NCBI GenBank assembly: GCA_002633005.1
Contig: NMRA01000535.1
Location: 275,423 to 296,778 of the forward strand
Reading direction: 5' to 3'
DNA from: Phoronis australis
Taxonomy: Eukaryota; Phoronida; Phoronidae
DNA length: 21,356 nt
This document shows positions 1-12,600 of this stretch, piece by piece. Position 1 is the first letter of the stretch. Each line of letters begins with the position of its first letter. The translations under genes and the position numbers were made by a program. A model generated the notes under the pieces. That model ran no database searches, had not been told where the DNA came from, and worked only from the letters and a program-made list of their open reading frames with translations.

Positions 1-394
1 CAAGAAATAGGGGTTCCACTCCAAAACATGAACCAAAACAATCTGTCATAGATGGTGCTCAGTATTGAATATTTCATGTAGGAAATACAAAGAAGTCACT
101 TAGCTCCATGAATATTCATAGGTGTATTTAGCTGAAGAAAATGAATGACAAATTCACACGAATTAGCTTAACCACTCTACTCCAAATGCTGGTAGCCCAG
201 GACTCACCTTGAGTAATTTTTTTTTAGATCAGGGAGTTACAAAAATGTCGCTTACAAAGTAGAATGTAAAATCCAACTAGTTACTTTAACATTATAACAG
301 TTTTACTGACAGAATTTGAAAGCGAGCGACAAGGGTGAACATTTCCTCTGAGAACGTCAACATAAATGACGTCTAGAATTAACGCTTTGCAACT
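1..394 (-). other. 3' flank / probable 3' UTR of the CKAP2-like gene
   Basis: This AT-rich sequence lies downstream of the stop codon and has no canonical AATAAA on the minus strand. AATACA, a weak variant, occurs near 123-128. A good donor-like site (CTCAAG then GTGAGT, GT at 207-206) and an acceptor-like TTTTCTTCAG ending at 132 would define a 76-nt intron in the UTR. I cannot confirm that it is used. No coding segment is recognisable. Confidence 0.4.
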
Positions 395-605
395 TCAGTC
401 TTTGCTTTCACCATCTGTCAGAGCAGTATTGTCATTAAACAACAGGGTGCCTCTCTTGACTTCGTCGAGGTCGTTGAGAGAGTCAACAACTGTGTCATGA
501 TCCTGAAGCATTCTGGGAAGGGATGAAATGCTACGCCGCGTTGACCTTCTCACTGGTGTGACCACCCCATGCGGGGTGAGTGCAATATCTGTGCAGCTTC
601 TTATT
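395..605 (-). CDS. CKAP2: CKAP2-like exon 10 (last coding exon, stop TGA at 397-395)
   Basis: The acceptor is TTTTAG ending at 606. The first base, A605, completes the lysine codon left open by exon 9. The 69 residues include VVTPVRRSTRRSISSLPRM followed by LQDHDTVVDSL. This matches the vertebrate CKAP2 tail, in which a T-P-V-R-R-S motif precedes a short LPDMLKDH-type block. T-P-V-R fits the full CDK consensus, so phosphorylation in mitosis is plausible but inferred. The protein ends GESKD. Its tail is shorter and more acidic than in vertebrate proteins, which continue with a Cys-containing FVCRPN-type segment that I do not see here. Confidence 0.88.
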
Positions 606-3600
606 CTAAAACAGTACAGTATGAAAAATATAACACGAGCACATAAATACCTTTATAATTATTCACGTTTGACAGACATGCCCTTAAATAAAATGGCTAT
701 CATATAGATTTTCTGTAATTCAGGGTGAGTACGAAAACTAAATTACACAATCATGCTATCCTGATAATAAGCAAATAAATGTACTACATCAAAACCATCA
801 TGACTTAACGTAAGAATTAATTATGTTATTTTCCATTGCCAAATAAACAAATCAGCAGTTAGTATCTTCAGTCATTTAAGGTTGGCTTGAATACATGAAA
901 GCAGATGTATTTGAATTTATCTGCAAAGTGGACTTATCCCTTGGTTAAGGGTCAGACATTCCCTTGAATAAAACTGGCTTCATCAATTCATTACAAGGCA
1001 TTAATAGATAAGCAGATCTTTACAGCACAATTACAGAGTTGATTAAAAGCCATTGTCTGCTTGACACACAGCAGATTTAATTCTACGAAGAGTACTAATT
1101 GGATCTACTTAGGGCTGGCAAGTCACTTTATAGGATATAATCTGTAACTTCGATTTAAAAGTCTGTACTTTGTAAGTGAGAACTTGTAAGATTTACAGTA
1201 TTTTCTTAAAGTTTGAACTTCAATCAAAAGATAGTGTGATACACCCAAAATAACAAATTTCAGTTTCAAATCATGTTCACCTCCAAAAGCAACATTAAAA
1301 ACACGGCTCATCAAATCAATATTTTGTTATCAGCATGGTTAATGTCTTGCTCAGTGCACTGTACGCCAGTAAATTTTGACACACCACAGTAATGCCTGAT
1401 CCATGCCAATATTGTAAGCACCCAGGATCTCAGTTGACCACATGGAATATGGTGAATTCCTTTTCCCATTTTTCTAAATAGATTAAATCCTTGAAATTCC
1501 ACTCTCGACATGTTGAATATTGACTTTAATTATGCTAAGCCATATAAGTGTCATTCATAAATGAACAATCACGAGAGAATAAGCAATATGCTAAATACAT
1601 CAAGCACTGGATACATCTTGATTGGTCGAATCTAGCGCTCTTCACTATTCTCACCATTTATCAAAAATGTCTACCTCTACGTTCCTCCGGACATTAGGGA
1701 ATCCTTGCTAAGGGCTGTTCCAGCAAAATCTGTATGGGAGGGGGGGGAAGGCACTTTTATTTCGTACCCACCGCCCATATTTTTCATTTATTTCTCCAAC
1801 CCATGACCCATAATTTTTTAATTATTTTTAATAGGTTAAAATATAAAATCCAACACTTGCAAACAAATTGCCTCCAGGAGGACCTGTTAAGAACTTAGAT
1901 GATTGACAGACAAGAACTAGTTGTCTTGTCCAATATTGTCAAAAATTAAAGTAGCCTGTGAACAATACTTTTGGCAGCCACCAGGTGTCTCTGTTCACCA
2001 TGTGTCTATAATTTCAATGAACATTTTTTCAATTATAAGGATCTATGAATCTCAAACTGTCTCCACAAACCCTTTTATACTTCTATGTCAAGTGAATATT
2101 GGAACTTGTTTATCTTACTCCTCATACTTTTTATTTAAAAATCATCAATTTTCTTATATGTGTTAACACCAGTTTAGTGTTGCATAACTTTTCAATTCAA
2201 TAGGACTGCAGACAAGCACTTGGCTCAAATCAAGTTGCCCATGACTTGATTAATGGCTTAGTGAACATATTGCACTCTGTTCACTGGCAATATGGGCTTT
2301 TTTGTATTGGGATAAGTTGGGATATATGCCAATCGCATTTTTTGAGTTTTGATTTCTTTGGAGATGTGTTGGCTGAATTAACCAACATGTCAACGTTAAT
2401 AGATCAAAAAATACCACCCATTTTTAATGCATCACTTCTTACAGGAACGACCACCTATAATTTGAGTTTTTTTCTGAAGACCACCACCCATGAATTTTTA
2501 TTTCTACTGCCGTCCCCCCCCTCCCACACGGATTTTACTGGAACAGCCCTAATGTTTTTATTGTTTTATTCTACAACAACAGAGGGCACACCCGTTGGTG
2601 AACCAAATCCGTGACATATGAGTGAAACGGCTGTACATTTACTACATCAAGGTACGATTTTCCGGTTCCAAACGATCTTCACTTAATATTTTCACCATTT
2701 AAATGAAACCCAGTAATATGCATAGTCTCATTCACCAATCTGATGCTTCAAAATGCTGATAATTTTAAATATATTTTATTCATTATTTTCAGCCAAGTTT
2801 TGAAGGAAAATGCTCAATATCCATAACATTTCAAAACCTGTACACAGCACTTTTTAGGCCCTAAAAGTCCTGATTTCTGCCTAAGCCCCATGAAGAAATG
2901 GAGAAAAGACATACTTTTTGAAGAAGGGTGTAGTTTCGCAGTACATATACTTGACAGCAGACGATGCAAACATATTCTCGGCTTCCATTCCAGACTTCCT
3001 GTGCTGACGTGGTTTGGCAGGTGTGTGCGCTGCATCCATTGTTGCCTGGCGTCGTGAGGCCATTTTCTCGACAAAATCTTTCAAGGTATCAGCCAACATT
3101 TCGGCAGGCTAGCGAAAATTAATAATTAATTTTAAATTACCTTCAATTAGAGCGCTCAATAGAAAGAGACGCAACGTCTTTTTAATGTATCAGTTGCCTC
3201 TAGTTGATGGTTTTCACAATGAAGACTGAAACACAATGACTAATTCATACAACCTAAGTGTCAGTCGTTAGTATGAGAATCTAAAATTATCAAGGACATG
3301 CAAGCCCTTATAAGGGACATACAGCAACTTATCAAGGAGATGCAGGACCTTGTTGAAGAGTATGCATAATATAAGCCAAATACCTCCAAAGTAAAGATTT
3401 TAAATCAGTAAAAGTAGATGTTTGCTGAAAGTGGAAAGTTTTTATAATTTGATTTTTGGATTTTTACCAATCTTCCATTAACTGGTTCACATGGTATGTC
3501 TTTTCAGTAAAATTTAGCAAAAAAGGAAAAGTCCATAGATAGCAACCGTATCAATGACACAGTTGAATTTTATTTTGATACACAAGTTCAAGATAAAATC

Positions 3601-6600
3601 TCAAAAAAACTGTTACAGTTTTCTAAAATATTTCACTTTCGCATTATGCAGTTTTTGAGTTTTTCTAATAAAAATCAAGTCCTACTTTTTGATAACTCCT
3701 CTACATGCAAAATCGCAAAATTTTGAACAAAACTTGTTTGGAGAACAGTACATCAAGAAAGGTGACACAAAGTTTCACAAGACTCCAATCAGCCATTTCT
3801 GAGATATGATGTTTATAAGAGGCCAAATTTGGCATTTTTCTGGGTCCCACATAACCTGAAATGGTATACTTAATGCACAAAAACATGAAAATCATAAAAA
3901 TTGGGTTGTGATGTACACATGACAATTTGACATTGCTTGCAGTCGCATTCTGTACAAACAATGTACACATCAAGCTAACTAATTTTGCCTTGTCTCTTGC
4001 AAGAGTCAACTGTCATTCAGTTCATTCCAAGCCAACACATCTCTAATCTGACTACAGTAAAGTGCCCTCAGATTTGAACATATTGCTGTGTACTTCAAAG
4101 TTTTAGAACAGTGCTCAAATAGTCAATGGAGTTTGGCTAGGTGTGGCTTGACAACAGCCGAACATTAAAAACTGTGGAAATATATTACATTATATTCTGA
4201 TAAGATACAAAATATTACTTCACTGTTCCTCCATATAACACTCTAAATGAGCTCACACTTTGTGATCTAAATAAAACTGATGACTTTTTTAATTTTCATC
4301 TCACAACTCCCCAGTTTCACCTTAGCTTTGTTCCTCACAGCCTGCTCGAACAGATCCAATATGGTGTCGTCACCAGCCATGCCCTCCAACAACTTCGCTT
4401 TTATGATGAAGTAGCGAGCTGACTGGCTGGCTGCTGGTATACTGGTCATTATGCTGTCCATCCATGGTAGTATGGCATCAACTGGACAACCCTGGACAAC
4501 AGATATAATAATTAGTGACAGACAGTGGTTAAAGGGATACTAAGCTCTGTCATTCAAACCAATCCTTGTTAAAGGGATACTAAGCTCTGTCATTCAAACC
4601 AATCCTTGTTAAAGGGATACTAAGCTCTGTCATTCAAACCAATCCTTGTTCTGTCAAATGCTAATACACCATTGGCATATCATTTGAGTGATAAAAGAAT
4701 TCAACTAAAAACACATATTCACCGTGTCACAGAAAGGATAGTATGGTTCTTGACGGGTTGACATGTCACTCACCTAAAAATAGTTCATGCTTGCCTATTA
4801 AGCAAACTTTGTACAAGTTTCCAAAATTTGTTGTTGCATGTTGAGGAGGATTACTGACCAACATTTTATTTTCAAAACCTAGACGTGAAAGTCATTGCCC
4901 TTTGCCCTTCTAGATGGGTGAACATAAAGCAGGAGTCATGAACGGGCCCTTCGACATTTAGCGGGACTAATCAGACTACAATCTGTTTGAGCATGCATTT
5001 GGATCTGTGTGTAGCGACTTTATGGACACTTTATGATTTTTACCTGGTGGCTGAACAAAATCTGAAGTCATATTGGCAACCAACAAGTCAACGAATCAAA
5101 CTCCACACTTACTGAGGTCATACTGGCAACACATCAAATCAAACCTCACACTTACTGCCTCAAACAGTGTGTTGCACTCATCCAACATGCTGTCCAGCTG
5201 ATCACAGACATTGCTCGGTTCAGAGAACGAGGGAGGTACTGGTTGCGGCATTCCACCACTAGGTGTAGCTGGCTGTAAGAGGAATTATCTTCATGTAATC
5301 ATTGAAAATATGATCAATGTTCAGTGAGGAAAAGTAAGAATCAGAAGTCATGGCAGAAATCTGGAGCACGTTCTAAGAAAACTGACTTAGCTAAGACAAA
5401 TATTAAATCTCTGACAGTCAATTTTAAGATGAAACACAAATTTGCCTCAAGTCAGTTTCAAGAAAGAGATCTGAAGTTTAACTTAAGTTTTTGACGTAAG
5501 TCTTATCTTAATTTTGACTAACTTAACGGATGTGGAAATTTCAAAGTTTGGAAGTTGAGAAAAATCTTAGACTTAAGTAAAAAATGAACTTAAAGTCAGT
5601 TTCTTGGAGGGGGCCCCCGTTGCACGAGAAGTGACTAAAGTCAGACATTTGGTTTTATACTCCGACTTCACGATTGTCAAGTAAACCTAAAGTGATGTCA
5701 TTATTAGCACATACCGTCAGGAAATACTTTGTACAATTTTTTTCAATAACTAACAATTTTGGATATATTCTCATATCATTAGCTAAATTGAGATGTAATT
5801 ATTTTCCATGAATAGTTATTTGGAATGTAAGACCAAATTCCTGTCTTTCATGAAACAGACCACAGGTGTCACTCAAACACAAGAGTGTAACCTCACACTG
5901 TACACTATTGTAAGCCTGAAGTAAACTACTATACAATTTTTATCACAATGCAATAATTTCAGTTAACAAATCCAACACTGAGCCTTTCTAGTATCCAAAC
6001 GACAGGCCATTTGAAGGTTTGCATAATGTTCCAAGTCTGAGGTCATAACCTGTGACAGCTTTGAGAAAGAACACATCGTAAAATGTGACCTGAAGAAAAA
6101 ATCTGCATCGGATTGTGGCAACATTTTGCTTTTGATAAGGAAGGAATACAGGAGATAGGTGATGCTTACCTTCGCACAAAGTGTTGAAGATGATCGTCTC
6201 CTCTGGATAGGTTTTTCTTTTTTGGATGAATTTCTGCCACAGAAACAATGTAAATGTCTGTAGGATGTTGGGGTCTTGCCTCTTGACTCTAGCCATTTAT
6301 TTAACTTCTCCCTGTAACACAAGCAACAGCGAGACTTTACCCCAAACATTCAGTTAAACGCCCATGATCACATATGTCATTTGGCCCGGGCATACACAAT
6401 GCCTCATTGAAGTTTCTTGACAGGAAGTTTTTCAATAATTAAAAGTTGCAAATTTTGGAAAGCGCAAACAAAAGGAGCGAGTTTGTCTTTAGAGTTATTG
6501 CATCATCAACGACTTTGATGACATTCATATGACAGGTTAGTCCTTGAATTTTCAATTTGACAATTATCTTTTCGACATGTATTTCCCATTTGAAGTTGAA

Positions 6601-9600
6601 TACTTCAACTCAAATACACAAGTCAGTCACCCACTCAAAATGTCTTGAATTTTCCGATTTAAGAACCCATGACTAGTATAAGTGCCCAAACTGACCATCT
6701 ACCCCTGACCTCCATGTGTACCAGTAGTAGTAACTGACGTGCCCCACCACTTAAACATAGAACCCACCTCTGTGACATTTCTTTTCTCGGTGTTGAAAAG
6801 CGAGAGGGGGTTGACATAGGGGTATGCACCTTGGCCTTCTTGGAAGCACACAGAAAAATTTCAGGAGATTTGAAACGAACTGATCGTTTTGAAGCCACTG
6901 ATATGTCCATTGATACCGATGGTCTTGGCATATCTTCTAAATCCTTTGTGCATTCACCAGTACTTTCCAGATTGTGAATGCGTTCCGAATTCATGCTGTA
7001 ATCCAGTAAATCTTGACTTGAAATGTTAGTTGCTAAGAAAGACGCTTCTTTAGATATTGTGTAAGACAATCTACGATTCGGGGTTTCAGCCGCAGTAACT
7101 AACGCTTTATTGGTTTCGCTTTCCAAGCAAGAGACGTCATTGTGAATCACCCTTCGCCGTTTGAGAATCGACGGTTTGACAGAGTCTGATGGGATTGCAG
7201 AACCAGTGCTTTTCTTTTTGAAGGAAGGTTTTGAAGCTCCCAAGTGGCAACGTCTGTGCTGGGAATCTTTCTTTTTAAGTAAATGATATGATTTTGGTTT
7301 ATTCAGTGTGGTGGCTGATTTTTTCAAGCTGGACGAAACTGTAGGCTTGACAACATCTGAAAGAGCATACACTGCTCTAGGTACTTTAACAGATTCAGTG
7401 TTTGGTCGTTGAACACCAGAGCTGCTTAGATCAGATGCTGATCTTTTCTGACTTGGGTGGATCGGAGTGACGGAGCTGGGTTTGAATAACTTCTTTGACT
7501 TTCTAGAAAACAATGTGAAATAGCGAAATGAAAATAATAAATAACTGAAGCTCAACTAGAACAACATTGGCTTCACAAGTTATCAGGCAATCATCTGCAG
7601 AGGTTATGTATTGTAATTCTTCCCTTTTTTGCACACTAAAAACTGCCACAATTGCCATATTCCAAATTTTCAAAGGCTAATTACCTTGCTGGAAATGATG
7701 GCTAATTGTTGTTTATCACACCTGCCCAGTGCAAACCACGATAACCCAGTTTAAAATTTTCTTAATATTTAATTCAAGGAAGAAATCAAACAAAACAGAA
7801 TTTCACTTGTCCCCAATATTGTTTGCTAAATACCTGAAGAATTGCCATACACAAACTGACCTCAGTGTTCATAATATCCGTAACCAAACTGACCTCTGTG
7901 TTCATAATAGCCCTAACCAAAGCTCTGAAATTGTTAACTTCCTCAAACAGTATGAGAATACATTGTAGTGGTAGGAACTGGAAAAAAATCAGAATTGATT
8001 GATTGGAAACTGCTTGTGATTTGAGGCTCCATTGTGAATGGCTTATGAGTGACACTGTCAACAATTAGTACAGGCAAAACAGTACAGGCAAGACAGTACA
8101 GGCAAGACTGTCCATTAGTACAGGCAAGACTGTTCCATTGTGAATGGCTTATGAGTGACACTGTTCAGGCAAAACTGTACTGTTTTTTATGATACACAAT
8201 GACACCATATCAAAACATGGAGGTTCTGTCTCTCTAGCAAACTTCGGAGGATGCTGTTCTAAGTTATCATATGTAACAGATAAAGTCTCCACTGAACATC
8301 AAAAATGTGTATTTCACCTTATCAGGCATACGTTTCAGTTCAGTTACAGATGATAACCATCAATTTCACATAGGCAAAGGAAGGAAACACCCTTCTCCTA
8401 AGAAACACCCTTTTCCTAAGCCTGTCGCTAGAAGTGCCCGACACATACTGTCACGCCCGCATGCCCACGTAACAAAGGCGCACTGAGACGCAACAAAAAC
8501 ATTTAATAGGATAAGAATAAATGAACGACAACTAAATAAGCATAACAATAAATGAACGACAACTAAATAAGCATAACAATAAATTTACCGTTGCTAACGT
8601 CCCGTCACACATATGCATGTCGCCAAGGTGACTTTGACCTGTTTATGTGACCTAAATACTCAGCCAAGATTTACATACACAAAAGGTGACATTCCTTCAG
8701 TCACATGCATTTTTCAAATTTTTATAGACAGATCACAGAACCAGTTTTAGGGTCTCACAATCAATTTTGATTTGATAATTTCTTTTAGCAAAGATGTCCG
8801 CAACTTGTTTTGAACTTGTCACAACACCTATAAACTGATTCAGTATTCAAACATGAACGACGTACTGTAAGGTTTCCTTTTTTTTACGTTCCTGCTCTTC
8901 TCTCCATTCAGCGAGCTTGAGTCTGCAAAGTTAGAGATTTGAAAATCTTTCATAGAGGTGAAAGTGTTCAAAGTATGTTCAGAATGAGATAGCAGTTGAA
9001 TTCAAACATACAAAAGAATAAAGTTTTAATGCAGAACCTTACAAAGGTTCACATAAATAGTTAAATTGTATGCACCTAACAATGGAAAAATATTAACATT
9101 ACACTTAGTCAAACAAGATCAACGCAGAGCGTTGAAATGCACCCACGAATGCATTGCAAATGCTGCACTTTTAGAAATAATTTATTTTTAAAATGAAATG
9201 GCCACTAAATGGCGCAAAACCGTACAATTCATCCAAAAACAGGAACATGCCATATTTCACAAAAATCTGTCAAGGAACTTCAGTGAAACAAAAGAAAACA
9301 GAATAAAATGAAATTGCCACTTGTGGGTACAGTGTCCGTTGGATTCGCCTGAAAGTCGTTGTCGCCTGTTCTTATCTTCATACAAATACACTAACAAAAT
9401 TTGATAAAGATCCTGTAGTGGGATTAGGAGATACAACTATGGGCACAAAACAAAACAAAACTACCACTAGGAGGCGCCACAGTAGTTAGTCGACATCATC
9501 AAACGTCCTCTTTACACTGAGAGCTTATACGCCAATTTTAAAAACCATCCCTAGAATCATTTGGTTGATACAGGGGTAGACGCAAAAAACAAGATTTGAA

Positions 9601-12600
9601 AACAGAAAAAAAATGGCCACTAGGAAGCGCAAAATACCCCGATTCCATCCAAAAACAGGAAAATAGCGTCATCTCACCAATAGATGGCTTTTTTAAAAAT
9701 TTCATGAAAATCTGTTGAGGACCTTTGAAAATACAGAGTTAAACGTAAAAACTAAAATTGCCACTAGGTGGCACACCAGTAGTCAGATCTTTCCGAAAGT
9801 CATCGTCGTCCGTAGTCAACATCATATAAATACAAACAGCTTAGGAGATACAGCCATGTGCACAAAAAAACAAAACTGCCACTAGGAGGCGCCCCAGTAG
9901 ATGAAGTCGTCAGAAAATTATCGTCAGCCGTCCACTTCATAGTAAAAACATAAATGCCAATTTTCACAATTATCTTGAAAACCAAAAACCAGACTCGAAA
10001 ACAGTAAAAATGGCCACTAGGTGATGCAAACAAGATCGAATTCATCTGAAAACAAAGCAATTATGTCACCTCCTTAACAGATGCTAGTATGCTAAATTTT
10101 ATGAAAATACGTTGAGGACCTTTGAAGATACAGAGGTGAACGTAAAAAAAAATAAAATTGCAACTAGGTGGCAGACCAGTAGTCGGATGTGCCTGAAAGT
10201 CGTTGTTGTCCGTTCCTAACATCATATAAATATACTTGCTAAATTTCATAAAGATCCTGCGAACGGTTTAGGAGACAGCCATAGGCGGAAAAAAAAATTG
10301 TTACTGGGAGGCGCCACGGTAGTCGAAGTCATCGGAAAATCATCGGCGGACGTCAACTTCATAGTAAGAACATACATGCCAATTTTCACAATCATCTTTA
10401 GAGCGGTTTGGCTGATAGAGGGGTGGATGCAAAAAAACAGACTTGAAAACAGTAAGAATGACCACTACATGGCGCACACTACGTTGAAACCATCTGAAAA
10501 CAAGAGGATTGCGTCATCTCACAAATAGGTGCCTACAAACCAAATTTCATTAAAATCCCTTAAGGACTTTTGAAGATACAGAGGTAAGCGTAAAAAACTA
10601 AAATTGCCACTAGGGGGCACACCGGTTGTCGGAGCCGTCTGAAAATTGCTTCATGCCGTTCCATCCATGGAAGGAACACATGTGCAAAATTTCACGAACA
10701 CAAGTCAAGGGGTTTTGGAGATAGAGCACTGTACGCCGGACGGACGGAGATGACGGCATAATGTGTCCACATATAAATATGTGGGCACATAAAAATGTTA
10801 GATTGAATTTCTTTATTTTAACACAGTAATCAGAACAAATGCAAGCTAAAGTAGTGTAGAAATACAATGTTATTGCTAAGGTGAAGGTCAGTTAAAATTT
10901 TGCCAAGTAGAAAATATAACAGTGAATACATTAGTAAACACAAATAATGGCCAGTAGGAAGTATAGTGAATACTTTACAGTAAACACAAATATGCATGCC
11001 TAGTAGGAAGTATAGCTGAGAATACTTTACAGTAAATTCAAATACATTCAAAATGTTGCTGGTAAAATGACCTTTAGCTCATGCAAGCTGTAAGTTGTCT
11101 ATAACAGAATCAAAACATATCAAGAATGCAATATTAGTTTTAACACCTTACCTCATTTCTTGACTGGACTGCAGGTTAACAGTATTCTTTAATTTCTTCT
11201 CATGTTTCATACGATGTGTTTCTTCGCTGGTTCCTTTCACATGTTTTATTGCCTTGACAGCGTGTCTACAAGTAAAGCACAGTCCTATACGAGATGTTGT
11301 TTTTAATGCAGAACAGATGTGATCCTTTATTGCAGAACAGGTGTGACAGACAGATAATTTGCAAAGCCTTCTCAAATTCAAGCAACAGGGTGAAGTGCAG
11401 CCAATGGCCCCAATTCTGAACACTGAGAAAATGGGCATTCAGATTGCCTTTTTTTTGCAAGTTGAGGAACATATGGCCAAAAGAATGCAATTCAAGACAA
11501 GCTGTTAAGGCAAAACAACACACTATTAGGCGGTTCTCTAGATGTTTGAAAATNCATCATATAAATACAAACAGCTTAGGAGATACAGCCATGTGCACAA
11601 AAAAACAAAACTGCCACTAGGAGGCGCCCCAGTAAATGAAGTCGTCAGAAAATTATCGTCCACTTCATAGTAAAAACATACATGCCAATTTTCACAATTA
11701 TCTTGAAAACGGTTTCGTTTATAGATGAGTGGACACCACCAAAAACCAGACTCGAAAACAGTAAAAATGGCCACTAGGTGATGCAAACAAGATCGAATTC
11801 ATCTGAAAACGAAGCGATAATGTCACCTCCTTAACAGATGCTAGTATGCTAAATTTTATGAAAATACGTTGAGGACCTTTGACGATACAGAGGTGAACGT
11901 AAAAAAAATAAAATTGCAACTAGGTGGCAGACCAGTAGTCGGATCTGTCTGAAAGTCGTTGTTGTCCGTTCCTATCATATAAATATACTTGCTAAATTTC
12001 ATAAAGATCCTGCGAACGGTTTAGGAGACAGCCATAGGCGGAAAAAAAAAGTTACTGGGAGGCTCCACGGTAGTCGAAGTCATCGGAAAATCATCGGCGG
12101 ACGTCAACTTCATAATAAGAAAATACATGCCAATTTTCACAATCATCTTTAGAGCGGTTTGGCTGATAGAGGGGTGGATGCAAAAAAACAGACTTGAAAA
12201 CAGTAAAAATGACCACTAGGTGGCGCACACTACGTTGAAACCATCTGAAAACAAGAGGATTGCGTCATCTCACAAATAGGTGCCTACAAACCAAATTTCA
12301 GTAAAATCCCTTACTTTTGAAGATACAGAGGTAAGCGTAAAAAACTAAAATTGCCACTAGGGGGCACACCGGTTGTCGGAGCCGTCTGAAAATTGCTTCA
12401 TGCCGTTCCATCCATGGAAGGAACACATGTGCAAAATTTCATGAACACATGTCAAGGGGTTTTGGAGATAGAGCACTGTACGCCGGACGGACGGAGATGA
12501 CGGCATAATGTGTCCACTTATATATGTGGGCACATAAAAATGTTAGATTGAATTTCTTTATTTTAACACAGTAATCAGAACAAATGCAAGCTAAAGTAGT

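Larger units (their letters stand above)
9820..11553. repeat. Segmental tandem duplication, copy A (1734 bp)
   Basis: This segment begins CATCATATAAATACAAACAG and ends GATGTTTGAAAAT, and matches 11555-13282 along its full length. It includes the second half of the CTCF-like array and exon 3 of the CKAP2-like gene. It differs from copy B by scattered substitutions and several indels. For example, about 30 bp present in B at 11710-11740 is missing here near 9980, and a roughly 20-bp repeat containing TATTGCAGAACAG is extra here at 11300-11340. That level of difference is what two haplotypes of a very polymorphic genome would show. Confidence 0.93.

Noticed and set aside
1921-2614. Plus-strand open frames of 81 and 122 codons
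   Set aside because: They lie inside the TIR element, start at non-ATG or arbitrary codons, and show no domain. The second ends in the TIR itself.
2814-3074. Minus-strand 86-codon frame overlapping exon 9
   Set aside because: It is an out-of-frame shadow of CKAP2-like exon 9; the in-phase frame has conserved residues and matching splice phase.
5963-6349. Minus-strand frames of 128 and 102 codons taken as continuous genes
   Set aside because: Only 6311-6170 in one frame is exonic; the remainder is intron beyond the GTAAGC donor or a shadow frame.
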